The translations under genes and the position numbers were made by a program. A stretch of 64,000 bases of DNA, taken from Tabrizicola thermarum (GTDB lineage: Bacteria > Pseudomonadota > Alphaproteobacteria > Rhodobacterales > Rhodobacteraceae). This document shows, piece after piece, positions 44,084-53,795 of this stretch. The notes beneath the pieces are model-generated. The model did not search any database and was not told where the DNA came from. It saw only the letters and a list, made by a program, of their open reading frames with translations. The stretch spans positions 50,783-114,782 of the forward strand of contig NZ_QMJY01000077.1 of NCBI RefSeq assembly GCF_003574395.1, given 5' to 3'. Position 1 is the stretch's first letter. Each line of letters begins with the position of its first letter.

Positions 44084-45519
44084 TGCTGTGGACCTCTTCC
44101 GATGCGGCCCAGGCGACGGGCGGGCGGGTGACGCGGGCCTGGGAGGTTTCGGGCGTGTCGATCGACACGCGGACGCTTCAGCCCGGCGATCTGTTCGTGG
44201 CGCTGAAGGACGTGCGCGACGGGCATGATTTCGTGGCCCAGGCGCTGGAAAAGGGGGCGGCGGCGGCCTTGGTCAGCCGGGTTCCAGAGGGCGTGGCGCC
44301 GGAGGCTCCTCTGCTGATCGTGCCGGACGTGTTGCGGGCGCTGGAGGCGATGGGGACCTTTGCGCGGGCGCGGACCAGGGCGCGGGTGGTGGGGATCACC
44401 GGCTCGGTCGGCAAGACCTCGACCAAGGAGATGCTGCGGCAGGTCCTGTCGGGGCAGGGCAGGACCCATGCCGCCGAGGCCAGCTACAACAACCACTGGG
44501 GCGTGCCGCTGACGCTGGCAAGGATGCCTGCCGATGCCGATTATGCCGTGATCGAGATCGGGATGAACCATCCCGGCGAGATCGCGCCGCTGGCGCGGCT
44601 GGCACGGCTTGACGTGGCGATGGTGACGACCGTGGCCCCGGCGCATCTGGCGGCGTTCGACAGTGTCGAGGGGATCGCACGGGAGAAGGCCTCGATCTTC
44701 GACGGGTTGAAGCCGCAGGGCGTCGCGGTCTTCAATGCCGACATCGAGTGGACGCCGCTTCTGCGCGAAAAGGCCGTGGCGGTGGGGGCGCGCGCAATCG
44801 GGTTCGGCGCCACCGAGGGTGCGGACTGGCATCTGCTGGAGGCGCGGATCTGCGACGATACGACGGTGGTGCGCGCGGCGCGGGCGGGCACGCCTCTGCT
44901 TTTCAAGGTGTCCTCTCCGGGCAGGCACTTCGTGCTGAACGCGCTGGGGGCGCTTGCCGTGGCCGAGGCGCTGGGGGCCGACCCGATGATCGCGGCGCAT
45001 GACCTTGGCCGGTGGACGCCGCCGGTGGGGCGCGGCCAGCGCGAACGCATCGTGCTGGATGTCGTGGAAGAGACCTATGTCGACCTGATCGACGATTCCT
45101 TCAACGCCAATCCCGCCTCGATGGCGGCGGCGCTGGATGTGCTGATCGCTGCCAGACCCACCGACGGCATCGGCCGCGTGGGCGACGGGCGGCGCGTCGC
45201 GGTTCTGGGCGACATGCTGGAACTGGGTCCGACGGAAGGCCGGCTTCACGCCGAGATCGCCCGCCATCCCGGGCTGGAGGCGGTGGACATCATCCATTGC
45301 GTCGGCCCGCGCATGAAGGCGCTGTACGAGGCCCTTCCGCGCCGCCAGCGTGGCGACTGGGTCGAGACCGCGACGGAACTTGCCGCGCGTGCCCGCACGC
45401 TGGTCGATGCCGGCGACATCCTTCTGGTGAAGGGCTCGAAGGGGTCGAAAGTCAGTCTGGTCGTTGACGCCCTGCGCAAAATGGGGCAGGGCACCCCGCC
45501 GACAGAAGGATCCGAGTAA
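44083..45519 (+). CDS. murF: UDP-MurNAc-tripeptide:D-Ala-D-Ala ligase MurF
   Basis: A 478-residue Mur ligase that adds D-alanyl-D-alanine to the UDP-MurNAc-tripeptide. ATP loop VGITGSVGKTSTKEML at 103-118; the central domain contains YNNHWGVPLTLARMPADADYAVIEIGMNHPGEI, a MurF hallmark. The C-terminal domain has DLIDDSFNANPASMAAAL. Translationally coupled to murE and followed at once by mraY. Confidence 0.97.
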   Translation: MLWTSSDAAQATGGRVTRAWEVSGVSIDTRTLQPGDLFVALKDVRDGHDFVAQALEKGAAAALVSRVPEGVAPEAPLLIVPDVLRALEAMGTFARARTRARVVGITGSVGKTSTKEMLRQVLSGQGRTHAAEASYNNHWGVPLTLARMPADADYAVIEIGMNHPGEIAPLARLARLDVAMVTTVAPAHLAAFDSVEGIAREKASIFDGLKPQGVAVFNADIEWTPLLREKAVAVGARAIGFGATEGADWHLLEARICDDTTVVRAARAGTPLLFKVSSPGRHFVLNALGALAVAEALGADPMIAAHDLGRWTPPVGRGQRERIVLDVVEETYVDLIDDSFNANPASMAAALDVLIAARPTDGIGRVGDGRRVAVLGDMLELGPTEGRLHAEIARHPGLEAVDIIHCVGPRMKALYEALPRRQRGDWVETATELAARARTLVDAGDILLVKGSKGSKVSLVVDALRKMGQGTPPTEGSE

Positions 45520-46602
45520 ATGTTCTACTGGCTCACCGAGTTTTCCGATGGCGGGGACCTGTTCAACCTGTTCCGCTATACCACCGTCCGCGCCGGGGGG
45601 GCCTTTGTCACCGCGCTGATCTTCGGCTTTCTGTTCGGCCGCCCGCTGATCGACTTCCTGCGGAGAAAGCAGGGCAAGGGCCAGCCGATCCGCGATGACG
45701 GGCCGCAAAGCCACATGGCCAAGGCGGGCACGCCGACGATGGGGGGCCTTCTGATCCTGTCGGCACTCATCTTTTCCACCCTCCTCTGGGCGCGGCTGGA
45801 CAGCCCCTATGTCTGGATCGTCCTTCTGGTCACGATCGGCTTTGGCCTGATCGGCTTTGCCGACGACTATGCCAAGGTGACGAAGCAGAACACCCGGGGT
45901 GTTCCGGGCCGCATCCGGATGGGTCTGGGCCTGCTGATCGCGGCGCTGGCGGCCTATGCGGCATCCATGTTCCACCCGCCGGAGCTGACGAACCAGCTGG
46001 CTTTCCCCCTGTTCAAGGATGCGCTGGTCAACCTTGGCTGGTTCTTCGTGCCTTTCGGCATGGTGGTGATCGTGGGCGCGGCGAATGCGGTGAACCTGAC
46101 CGACGGGCTGGACGGGCTGGCGATCATGCCGGTGATGATCGCGGGCGGGACGCTGGGGATCATCTCTTACGTCGTGGGCCGTGTGGACTATACCACCTTC
46201 CTGGGCGTCCACTATGTGCCCGGCACGTCCGACCTGATGGTCTTTGCCGCAGCCCTGTTCGGCGCGGGGCTGGGGTTCCTGTGGTACAACGCCCCCCCGG
46301 CGGCGGTGTTCATGGGCGATACCGGCTCGCTGGCCCTGGGCGGGGCGCTGGGGGCCATCGCGGTCTGCACCAAGCACGAGATCGTGCTGGCGATCGTGGG
46401 CGGGTTGTTCGTCGTGGAAGCCCTGAGCGTCATCATCCAGGTCCTCTACTACAAGCGGACCAAGAAGCGGATCTTCCTGATGGCGCCGATCCACCACCAT
46501 TTCGAGAAGAAGGGCTGGGCCGAGCCGCAGATCGTCATCCGGTTCTGGATCATCAGCCTGATCCTGGCGATGATCGGGCTGGCGACACTGAAGGTTCGCT
46601 AG
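45520..46602 (+). CDS. mraY: Phospho-N-acetylmuramoyl-pentapeptide transferase MraY
   Basis: A 360-residue membrane enzyme with ten helices that makes lipid I from UDP-MurNAc-pentapeptide and undecaprenyl phosphate. Active-site marks: [16 protein letters not shown] region, [16 protein letters not shown] (catalytic Asp), and [22 protein letters not shown] near the end. Length is standard. Its ATG directly follows the murF TAA. In other alphaproteobacteria murD comes next; here three unrelated genes intervene. Confidence 0.97.
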   Translation: MFYWLTEFSDGGDLFNLFRYTTVRAGGAFVTALIFGFLFGRPLIDFLRRKQGKGQPIRDDGPQSHMAKAGTPTMGGLLILSALIFSTLLWARLDSPYVWIVLLVTIGFGLIGFADDYAKVTKQNTRGVPGRIRMGLGLLIAALAAYAASMFHPPELTNQLAFPLFKDALVNLGWFFVPFGMVVIVGAANAVNLTDGLDGLAIMPVMIAGGTLGIISYVVGRVDYTTFLGVHYVPGTSDLMVFAAALFGAGLGFLWYNAPPAAVFMGDTGSLALGGALGAIAVCTKHEIVLAIVGGLFVVEALSVIIQVLYYKRTKKRIFLMAPIHHHFEKKGWAEPQIVIRFWIISLILAMIGLATLKVR

Positions 46603-46667
46603 CTTTTCACGGCGACTCCATCCGTTTCGTGCTAGGGTTGCGGCATTGAACCGGAAAGGATTTTGCC

Positions 46668-47732
46668 ATGAAGCTGCGTGCCTTGGACATTGCCACCTTC
46701 AACCTTCTGAACCTCAACGAACCCGGCCTGCCGCTGTATCGCGATGACGACGCCTGGCCGCAGGATGTCCATGATCTGAAGATCGACTGGACGGCCCGGG
46801 TCATGACCCGGCTGAAGCCGCATGTGATGGGGTTTCAGGAGCTGTGGCATCGCGCCTCGCTGGAGCGCGCGGTGGCGGCGGCGGGGCTGGCCGCCGACTA
46901 TGACCTTCTGATCCCGCCCGATGCCGACGGCACGCGCATCGTCTGCGCGGCGATGGTGGCCAAGGGGCTTCTGGTGGGTGCGCCGGAATGGATCACCGAC
47001 TTTCCCGAGGCCTTTGTCCTGGAAAGCCGGGGCGACGATCCGCAGACCGCAGCGATCAGCGTCAAGCTGCGCAGCTTTTCCCGGCCCGTGCTGCATTTCA
47101 CCATCCGCCCGCGCGACGACCAGCCTCTGGTTCATGTCTTCGTCTGCCATTTCAAGTCGAAGGCCCCGACCAAGGTCTTCCGCGAACGCTGGTTCAACGC
47201 CGACCGCGAGACCTACAAGCCGCATCAGGGCAACCTTGGCGCGGCGCTTTCGACGATCCGGCGCACGGCCGAGGCCTCGGCGCTGCGCTTCCTGCTGACG
47301 GGCCTCATGCGCGGCAACGATGCGCCGGTGATCGTGCTGGGCGACATCAACGACGGCCAGCTGTCCAACACGGCGAACATCCTGACCGAACAGCCGCGCT
47401 ATCTTGTCGGCGACAGTGTGGGAGGAGGCGATGCAGCACTTTACACCGCGCAGACCTTGCAGGAATACCGCAACACGCGGGATGTCTATTACACCCATAT
47501 CCACCAGGACATGATGGAAAGCCTGGACCACATCCTTGTCAGCCAGGAGTTCTACGACAACAGCCGCAAGCGGGTCTGGCTGTTCGACGGGATGGTGGTC
47601 ATGAACGACCATCTGAACTGGGACGACCACAAGATCAGCGGCACGAACGACCACGGCATCATCTCGGCCCGGTTCAAGTACCGCCCGATGAAGGCCGAGG
47701 CGCGGGCCATGGTGGCGGGTCCGGTCGCCTGA
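46668..47732 (+). CDS. EEP family protein (endonuclease/exonuclease/phosphatase)
   Basis: A 354-residue protein with EEP motifs: DIATFNLLNLNEPGLPLY at the start, FQELWHRASLERAV (metal Glu), HVFVCHFKSKAPTK, VLGDINDGQLSNT, MESLDHILVSQEF and TNDHGIISARF (Asp-His). It resembles the other EEP protein at 2018 only in fold. Substrate unknown. It interrupts the dcw cluster between mraY and murD and has its own ribosome-binding site (GGAAAGG). Confidence 0.85.
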   Translation: MKLRALDIATFNLLNLNEPGLPLYRDDDAWPQDVHDLKIDWTARVMTRLKPHVMGFQELWHRASLERAVAAAGLAADYDLLIPPDADGTRIVCAAMVAKGLLVGAPEWITDFPEAFVLESRGDDPQTAAISVKLRSFSRPVLHFTIRPRDDQPLVHVFVCHFKSKAPTKVFRERWFNADRETYKPHQGNLGAALSTIRRTAEASALRFLLTGLMRGNDAPVIVLGDINDGQLSNTANILTEQPRYLVGDSVGGGDAALYTAQTLQEYRNTRDVYYTHIHQDMMESLDHILVSQEFYDNSRKRVWLFDGMVVMNDHLNWDDHKISGTNDHGIISARFKYRPMKAEARAMVAGPVA

Positions 47733-47735
47733 GGG

Positions 47736-48542
47736 TCACGCGAGGGGGCGCAGCTCGCCCGGAAGCGAGGAGGGCAGGCTGCGGCCGGGCGGCAAGGCGA
47801 TCAGCGCGCTGCCCCCGGCATCGGGCGCGAAGATGTTGGCCGGTTCGCCGCGCGCATTGGCGGGGCGGAAAAAGCGGGTGTGGTGCAGGATCAGGCCGTA
47901 GCCCAGCGGCTTGAGCAGGACGTGCAGACGCCGCAGCTTCTCGCGGTCGTGCACCTCGATGTAGAGGACCGGGCGCAGGGTCTTCAGCGTGTGGCGGGCA
48001 CCGGCCACGACGCGGTCCTCGAAGCCTTCGGTATCCACCTTGATGAGATCGCAACGCTCCGGTGCCAGGCTGTCCACCGTGATCAGCGGCACGGTATCGG
48101 TCTCCGGGTCGGTCGCAGGGTCAAGCGACACCCTGGTCGCCCCGGCATTGTGGCGCCCCGTCGGATCAAGCCGCGGCACGCCGCACAGCCCCGGCGCATC
48201 GCCCACGGCGGCGCGGATGCAGTTCACCGTGGTCAGCTGGTTGGCCGTCACATTGGCGCAGAGCAGCTGGAAGCAGAACCGCTGCGGTTCAACCGAGGTG
48301 ACCTGCCCGGAGGGTCCCACCGTCCGGGCCAGGGCCAGCGTGTGAAACCCGATGTTCGCCCCAAGATCCAGCACATGGTCACCGGGGCGCACGAAGGACA
48401 GGATGCTGTCCACCTCATCGCCTGCGAACTCGCCATAGACCCGAAGCGACCGGCTGATGACCGCGTCGCCCTGCAAGGTGAACATCCGCCCGAAGCGGGT
48501 TTCGACGACCGGAAAGACCGGCATGGCAGCGGTGGGGTCCAA
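47736..48542 (-). CDS. FkbM family methyltransferase
   Basis: A 268-residue SAM-dependent O-methyltransferase. VRPGDHVLDLGANIGFHTLALAR (SAM motif I, residues ~50-75) and LAPERCDLIKVDTEGFEDRVVAGARHTL (motif typical of FkbM) are clear. FkbM enzymes often methylate sugars in polysaccharides or glycolipids, which could fit cell-envelope decoration. It is oriented against the dcw cluster, three bases past the convergent end of the EEP gene, and its start faces the TPR gene. Probably a late insertion. Confidence 0.88.
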   Translation of the reverse strand: MDPTAAMPVFPVVETRFGRMFTLQGDAVISRSLRVYGEFAGDEVDSILSFVRPGDHVLDLGANIGFHTLALARTVGPSGQVTSVEPQRFCFQLLCANVTANQLTTVNCIRAAVGDAPGLCGVPRLDPTGRHNAGATRVSLDPATDPETDTVPLITVDSLAPERCDLIKVDTEGFEDRVVAGARHTLKTLRPVLYIEVHDREKLRRLHVLLKPLGYGLILHHTRFFRPANARGEPANIFAPDAGGSALIALPPGRSLPSSLPGELRPLA

Positions 48543-48774
48543 GGGGTGGCTCCGTCTGACGGACGCGGCAAGGGTGAGTTGTGGTCGTATCCTACGGATA
48601 CGCCTTGTCTCGGGAACAGGAAAGCCGGGGACAGTCGGCCCCTGTGTGGCCGGATGTCGTCGCCTTGCCGATCTGCGAAGGGGAACCCGGGCAACTCTTG
48701 CGGGAATGGCCTGCGTCCCCTACACCATTCGGGATCGTCACAGATCGGCGGTCCGCGACACTGGCAGGAACGAC

Positions 48775-50319
48775 GTGGCGCAACCGCACCAGACGGCAGC
48801 TTTCGCAGCGGCCCCGGACCCCGGGCGCGCCGAGGCTGCGCCGGACCCTGGCCTGGTGCATCTGACCGCGCGCGAGACCCTGCTGCGCGACCGGTGCGAA
48901 AGGCTGTTCGTCCAGTTGCGCAGCGCAGACCCCGTCACGGCCGAGGCGCTGCGTGCCGATCTGGCGCTGGCGCACGACGCGCTGATCGCAACGGTGCACC
49001 AGATCGCCAACCAGCCGTGGGAGGGCCATGCCCGAGCCGAACGGCTGGCGGAAATCGGCGAGGCCCTGGCCGAGGCGGCGCGCAAACCGGGTCAGGTCGG
49101 CGTCGTCCGGCTGACCGAGGCGATGTCCGCGCTGCGGGACGGGGCGTCGGGGCCGGCGGCAGAGGTCCTGGCCGAACTTGCCGCCGCCAGCACGCTTCCG
49201 GCCGACGAGGCGGCGCGTCTGGCCTTTGCCCAGGGCCAGATCGCCGAAGCCGCCCTGCGCTGGCATGAAGCCGCGCGCCACTATGCCCGGGCGGCGCGGC
49301 TCGACCCCGACCTGCGGTCCTTGCAGAAGGCGCGGGACCTGGCCTGCCGGACGGGCGACCTGACCGGCGCCTTCCGGCTGGGGACCGCGCTGATGGTGCT
49401 GGCCGAAACCTCGGGCGCGCCCGAGGACCGGGCGATGGCGATGGCCGACCATGCGCTGACGCTGGAGGCGCAGGACCGGCTGCCCGAAGCCGAAGGCTAT
49501 CTGCGCAAGGCCGCAGCACTTGGCCGGTCGGTCGGGCCGGGACCGGACCAGGCCCAGCGGCTTGCGCAGCTGGCGCGGGTGATCGAGGCGCAGGATCGCT
49601 TTGCCGATGCCGAGGGCCCGCTGCGCAAGGCGACCGAGTTGACGCGGGCCACGCTGGGCGAACGGCATCCTGACACCTGCGCGCGGCTGAATGCGCTGGG
49701 GCTGAACCTGCAGGCGCAGGACCGCGACGCCGAGGCCGAGCCCCTGCACCGCAAGGCGCTGGACCTGGCGCGCCAACTGCCCGTCGCGGCGCATCCGGTG
49801 ACGGTCGACTGCCTGACCGGACTGGCGCAGCTGGCCGAACGGCAGGGGCGGCTGGATCAGGCCGAACATCTGTACCGGCAGGCTCTGGACCTGGAGCAGC
49901 GGCTGATCGGCCGGACCCATCCCGACTTTGGCGGGCGCATCTTCGCGCTGGCCGAAGTGGTGCGCGCGCAGCGCCGCCTGCCCGAGGCCGAGACCCTGTT
50001 CCGCAAGGCGCTGGAGATCGACCGCGCCACCATCGGCGAGGCGCACCGCGACTTCGGCATCGGCCTGAACAACCTGGCCGGCGTGGTCGAGGCCCAGGGC
50101 CGCCCCGCCGAGGCCGAGGCGCTCTATGCCGCGGCGCTGGCGATCTTCCGCGACCGGCTGGGCGATCTGCACCCGGCGACGCAGAAGGTGGTGCGCAACT
50201 TCCGCGCGCTGATCGCCGCGCAGCTGCCCGGCTCGGCCCATCGTCCGGGGGTCGAGGCGCTCTGGTCGCTGGGGCAGGCGGGCGCCCCGGGCCCTGGCGG
50301 CGGATGCGTGTCCGGCTGA
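48775..50319 (+). CDS. Tetratricopeptide repeat protein (kinesin-light-chain-like repeats)
   Basis: A ~514-residue repeat protein. From residue ~215 on it has at least six ~42-residue TPR units of the kinesin light chain type (EAEGYLRKAAALGRSV, EAEPLHRKALDLARQL, QAEHLYRQALDLEQRL, EAETLFRKALEIDRAT, EAEALYAAALAIFRDR). The N-terminal ~150 residues are helical and not recognised. It is likely a scaffold for protein interactions. GTG at 48775 with CAGGAA upstream is preferred, since an open frame back to 48457 would overlap the divergent FkbM gene. It stands 93 bases before murD. Confidence 0.75.
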   Translation: MAQPHQTAAFAAAPDPGRAEAAPDPGLVHLTARETLLRDRCERLFVQLRSADPVTAEALRADLALAHDALIATVHQIANQPWEGHARAERLAEIGEALAEAARKPGQVGVVRLTEAMSALRDGASGPAAEVLAELAAASTLPADEAARLAFAQGQIAEAALRWHEAARHYARAARLDPDLRSLQKARDLACRTGDLTGAFRLGTALMVLAETSGAPEDRAMAMADHALTLEAQDRLPEAEGYLRKAAALGRSVGPGPDQAQRLAQLARVIEAQDRFADAEGPLRKATELTRATLGERHPDTCARLNALGLNLQAQDRDAEAEPLHRKALDLARQLPVAAHPVTVDCLTGLAQLAERQGRLDQAEHLYRQALDLEQRLIGRTHPDFGGRIFALAEVVRAQRRLPEAETLFRKALEIDRATIGEAHRDFGIGLNNLAGVVEAQGRPAEAEALYAAALAIFRDRLGDLHPATQKVVRNFRALIAAQLPGSAHRPGVEALWSLGQAGAPGPGGGCVSG

Positions 50320-50412
50320 GGCGGTCATGGGTACGACAGGACCGACCCCACGGCCCCCCTTTCCCTTCCGCCTGCCCTGACCTATCCCTGTCACAGCGCA
50401 AGGGGGGAAAGC

Positions 50413-51816
50413 ATGATCCCGGTCAAGGGTTACAAGGGCGAGCGGGTGGCAGTGCTGGGTCTGGGCCGGTCGGGGCTGGCGACGGCCGCCGCGCTGCGGG
50501 CCGGGGGGGCCGAGCCGCTGCTGTGGGACGACAGCCCCGAGGCGCGCGCGAAGGCCGAGGCGGAGGGCTTCGCGCTGACCGACCTGACGCGCCACGCGAG
50601 CCTGGAGGGGGTGGCCTGTCTGGTGACCTCGCCGGGCATCCCGCATCTCTATCCCGCGGCTCATCCGGTCATCGCCCGCGCGCTGGAACTTGGCGTGCCG
50701 GTTGACAACGACATCGGCCTCTTCTTCCAGAGCGCCGCCGGAACCGAGTGGGACGAGATGGAGACCCCGCCGAAGATCGTGGCGGTGACGGGTTCGAACG
50801 GCAAATCCACGACGACGGCGCTGATCCACCACATCCTCCGCGAGGCCGGAAAGCCCACGCAGATGGCCGGGAACATCGGCAAGGGGGTCCTGTCGATCGA
50901 CCCCCCCGCCGACGGCGAGGTGGTGGTGCTGGAACTGTCCTCCTACCAGACCGAGCTTGCCCGCGCCCTGACGCCGGATGTGGCGGTCTTCACCAACCTC
51001 TCGCCCGACCATCTGGACCGGCATGGCGGGATGGGCGGCTATTTCGCGGCCAAGGCGCGGCTGTTCACGATGGGCGGGCCGGACCGGGCGGTGATCGGCG
51101 TGGACGAGGTCGAGGGGCGGTATCTGGCGGGCGCTCTGGCGCAGGGGGCGCAGGACGACCGGGTGATCCGGGTGTCGTCGGGCTCGAGGCTGGAGGGCTT
51201 CGGCTGGTCGGTCTTCGCGCGCAAGGGGTTTCTGGCCGAGTGGCGCAAGGGGCGGCAGGTGGCCGCGATCGACCTGCGCGAGGTGAAGGGGTTGCCCGGC
51301 GCGCACAACCACCAGAACGCCTGCGCGGCCTATGCGGCCTGCCGGTCGCTGGGGCTGGCGCCGAAGCAGATCGAGGGCGCCCTGCATTCCTTCGCGGGCC
51401 TGCCGCATCGCAGCCAGCTGGTGGGCGAAAGGGCCGGGGTGCGGTTCGTGAATGACAGCAAGGCGACGAACGTGGATTCGGCGGCCAAGGCCTTGCAGGC
51501 CTTTCCGCGCATCCGCTGGATCGCCGGTGGCCTTGGGAAAGAGGGCGGGATCGCCAGCCTGAAGCCGCTTCTGGGGTCGGTGGTGAAAGCCTATTTCATC
51601 GGCCATTCGGCGCGGGATTTCGCCTTGCAGGTGGGCGAGACGCCGCATGAGATCTGCGAGACGATGGAGCGTGCCGTGGCCCGTGCGGCCGAGGAAGCCG
51701 AGGCGGGCGAGGTCGTGCTTTTGGCCCCGGCGGCGGCGAGTTTTGACCAGTATCCGAATTTCGAGAAGCGCGGCGAGGATTTCACTGCCCGGGTCAAGGC
51801 GCTGATCGGATCCTGA
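50413..51816 (+). CDS. murD: UDP-MurNAc-L-alanine:D-glutamate ligase MurD
   Basis: A 467-residue Mur ligase that adds D-glutamate to UDP-MurNAc-L-Ala. N-terminal Rossmann-like segment [25 protein letters not shown] loop TGSNGKSTT at 126-134, [10 protein letters not shown] (substrate/Mg site) and [20 protein letters not shown] in the C-terminal domain. In related genomes it is followed by ftsW and murG; here it is last in its group, since the next genes run the other way. The hairpins at 51821-51886 end the transcript. Confidence 0.97.
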   Translation: MIPVKGYKGERVAVLGLGRSGLATAAALRAGGAEPLLWDDSPEARAKAEAEGFALTDLTRHASLEGVACLVTSPGIPHLYPAAHPVIARALELGVPVDNDIGLFFQSAAGTEWDEMETPPKIVAVTGSNGKSTTTALIHHILREAGKPTQMAGNIGKGVLSIDPPADGEVVVLELSSYQTELARALTPDVAVFTNLSPDHLDRHGGMGGYFAAKARLFTMGGPDRAVIGVDEVEGRYLAGALAQGAQDDRVIRVSSGSRLEGFGWSVFARKGFLAEWRKGRQVAAIDLREVKGLPGAHNHQNACAAYAACRSLGLAPKQIEGALHSFAGLPHRSQLVGERAGVRFVNDSKATNVDSAAKALQAFPRIRWIAGGLGKEGGIASLKPLLGSVVKAYFIGHSARDFALQVGETPHEICETMERAVARAAEEAEAGEVVLLAPAAASFDQYPNFEKRGEDFTARVKALIGS

Positions 51817-51820
51817 GCGC

Positions 51821-51886
51821 CGATTTATTTGAAGAAATCGGACCGGAGCCTTTGAAGGCTCCGATCCGGACTTTTCGAAAGGTCCG
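51821..51886. terminator. Three tandem hairpins between convergent murD and thuB (repeat family A, copy 4)
   Basis: CGATTTATTTGAAGAAATCG (51821-51840), CGGAGCCTTTGAAGGCTCCG (51844-51863) and CGGACTTTTCGAAAGGTCCG (51867-51886) are three near-perfect palindromes in a row. They fill the gap between the convergent murD and thuB stop codons and share the TT(C/T)GAA centre of the other copies. Confidence 0.65.
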
Positions 51887-51893
51887 CCGACCG

Positions 51894-52952
51894 TCAGACC
51901 GCCAGCAGCCTGCCGTCCTGCGCCGCCGAGGCTTCGGCCTTGTCGAGCAGCACCTGAAGCGCGGCACCCCGGGCGAAGTCGGGCTCCATCGGACCTTCGC
52001 CGCGGATCGCTGCGATGAAGCGCTGATAGATCGTGGGCACGGGCGGGCAGTCCACCTCGTGCCAGAGGCCTTGCTTCATCGCCTCGGCCCCGAGGCAGGC
52101 GCGCAGATGGCTTTCGTTCTTCTCGAACCGCACCTCCAGCCCGCCGGTCAGACCGTAAAGCCGCAGCCGCAGGTCGTTCAGGTGGCCGCTGGCAAAGCGG
52201 GTGGCCGCGACCGTGCCAAGCGCGCCATTGGCCAGCCGCAGCTGCATCGTCGCGCTGTCGTTGGCGTCCAGCACATAGTCGCCGATCTGCCCGCCTGGCG
52301 CCTTGTCGAAGGTCTGCAAGAGGCAGGAAATCTGCGTCGCATCCATGCCCGCGATGAAGGTCGCGAAGTCGAGGATGTGGATGCCCACATCGCCCAGGAC
52401 GCCTTTTGATCCGTGCCTGGTGGACAGCCGCCAGAGCCATTGCGGCTCCTTGTCCCAATGGCCCCAGGCGGGCTGGGTGAGCCAGCTTTGCAGATAGGAG
52501 GCCTCGAAATGCCGGATCTCGCCGATGGCGCCCTCGCGGACCATCCGGGCGGCCTGTTGCAGGGCCGGGACGTTGCGGTAGGTGAGGTTCACCATGTTGA
52601 CCACGCCCGCCTTCGCGGCGGCCTCGGCCATTTCCTGCGCATCGGCGGCGTTGGTGGCGAGCGGCTTTTCGCACAGCACATGTTTCCCCGCCGCAAGGAA
52701 GGGCATGGTCGTGGCGTGATGCGCCGCATCGGGGGTGACGTTGGTGACTGCGTCGAACTCGCCCCAGGCGATGGCATCCTGCACAGAGGCAAAGCCGTGC
52801 GGGATGTTGTGTGTGGCCCGGAAGGCCGCGAGTTGTTCGGGCCTTGTGTCGATCCCGGCGACAAGGGTGACGCCGGGGATCGCGGCGAATTGTTCGGCAT
52901 GGTTCTTCGCCATGCCGCCGGTGCCAAGGATCAGGAGGCGGACGGGTTGCAT
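51894..52952 (-). CDS. thuB: Gfo/Idh/MocA family oxidoreductase, ThuB-like
   Basis: A 352-residue NAD(P)-dependent sugar oxidoreductase. Rossmann motif VRLLILGTGGMAKNHAEQFAA at the start, CEKPLATNAADAQEMAEAA (the conserved EKP Lys) near residue 93-110 and the VLGDVGIHILDFATFIAG active-site helix. In Sinorhizobium the last gene of thuEFGKAB is a similar dehydrogenase and takes part in making 3-keto-trehalose. Its ATG overlaps the thuA stop by one base (TGATG). Confidence 0.9.
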   Translation of the reverse strand: MQPVRLLILGTGGMAKNHAEQFAAIPGVTLVAGIDTRPEQLAAFRATHNIPHGFASVQDAIAWGEFDAVTNVTPDAAHHATTMPFLAAGKHVLCEKPLATNAADAQEMAEAAAKAGVVNMVNLTYRNVPALQQAARMVREGAIGEIRHFEASYLQSWLTQPAWGHWDKEPQWLWRLSTRHGSKGVLGDVGIHILDFATFIAGMDATQISCLLQTFDKAPGGQIGDYVLDANDSATMQLRLANGALGTVAATRFASGHLNDLRLRLYGLTGGLEVRFEKNESHLRACLGAEAMKQGLWHEVDCPPVPTIYQRFIAAIRGEGPMEPDFARGAALQVLLDKAEASAAQDGRLLAV

Positions 52953-53737
52953 CAGCGATACCCCGCCTCGCCGTCATGGTGCAGGCGCGGACCGCGTTCG
53001 GTGAGCGGCTCCAGAGTCTTGCCGATGGGCCGGTTCGGCGCGTCGGTGGGTTTCTCCAGCCGTCCTTCCGGGTTGTAGGCCCAACGGACGCCGTTCGCGA
53101 TCACCTTCTGCACCATCGGCTGGTGATAGGTCGGATAGGTTTCGTGCCCCGGGCGGAAGTAGAAGATGTTGCCCGCCCCGCGCCGGTAGGTGAGGCCCGA
53201 GCGGAACACCTCGCCGCCCTGGAACCAGCTGACGAACACCGTCTCCAGCGGTTCGGGGACGCCGAAGGGTTCGCCATACATTTCCTCGTATTCGATCTCG
53301 AAATGGTCGGGGATCCCCCGGGCGATGGGGTGCTGGCGACTGGTGACCCACAAACGCTCTCGCTCCCCGGCCTCGCGCCACGAGAGGTTGCACGGTGCGC
53401 CCATGAGCCGCTTGAAGGGCTTGGAGAAATGCGCGGAGTGCAGGAAGATCATGCCCATGCCGGACCAGACGGCCTCGGCCACGCGTTCGACCACTTCGTC
53501 CTTGACCTCGCCGTGGGCGGCATGGCCCCACCAGATCAGCACGTCGGTTTCGGCAAGTTTCGCAGCGGTCAGGCCATGCTCGGGGTCCTGCAAGGTCACG
53601 GTCGAGGCGGTGATCCCGTCTTCCCTGTTCAGGAATTCGGCAATCGTGCCGTGCATGGTCTTGGGATAGACCTCGGCCACCACCTTGTTCTTCTGTTCAT
53701 GGACGTTCTCGCCCCACACGGTGACGCGGATGGTCAT
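52952..53737 (-). CDS. thuA: ThuA-like trehalose utilisation protein
   Basis: A 261-residue protein with a class I glutamine amidotransferase-like fold (ThuA family): [43 protein letters not shown] and [21 protein letters not shown]. It has no catalytic Cys triad. Together with ThuB it is needed for trehalose and other disaccharide oxidation in Rhizobium. AAGGAG eight bases before the ATG at 53737 confirms the start. Confidence 0.93.
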   Translation of the reverse strand: MTIRVTVWGENVHEQKNKVVAEVYPKTMHGTIAEFLNREDGITASTVTLQDPEHGLTAAKLAETDVLIWWGHAAHGEVKDEVVERVAEAVWSGMGMIFLHSAHFSKPFKRLMGAPCNLSWREAGERERLWVTSRQHPIARGIPDHFEIEYEEMYGEPFGVPEPLETVFVSWFQGGEVFRSGLTYRRGAGNIFYFRPGHETYPTYHQPMVQKVIANGVRWAYNPEGRLEKPTDAPNRPIGKTLEPLTERGPRLHHDGEAGYR

Positions 53738-53795
53738 GGGTAGTCTCCTTGGAATGAATGCGCGCCCGGAAGGGCCCGGGGCGCGCGGGAAGGGG

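Noticed and set aside
46668..50319. Polysaccharide or natural-product gene cluster suggested by the FkbM methyltransferase
   Set aside because: Neither glycosyltransferases nor other biosynthetic genes are nearby; its neighbours are an EEP protein, a TPR protein and cell wall genes.
48592..52977. Very long open frame of 1461 codons on the minus strand opposite the TPR and murD genes and running into thuB
   Set aside because: The translation is rich in Arg, Gln and His with no domain, and it covers well-supported genes on the other strand or in another frame. High GC content leaves stop codons scarce in such frames.
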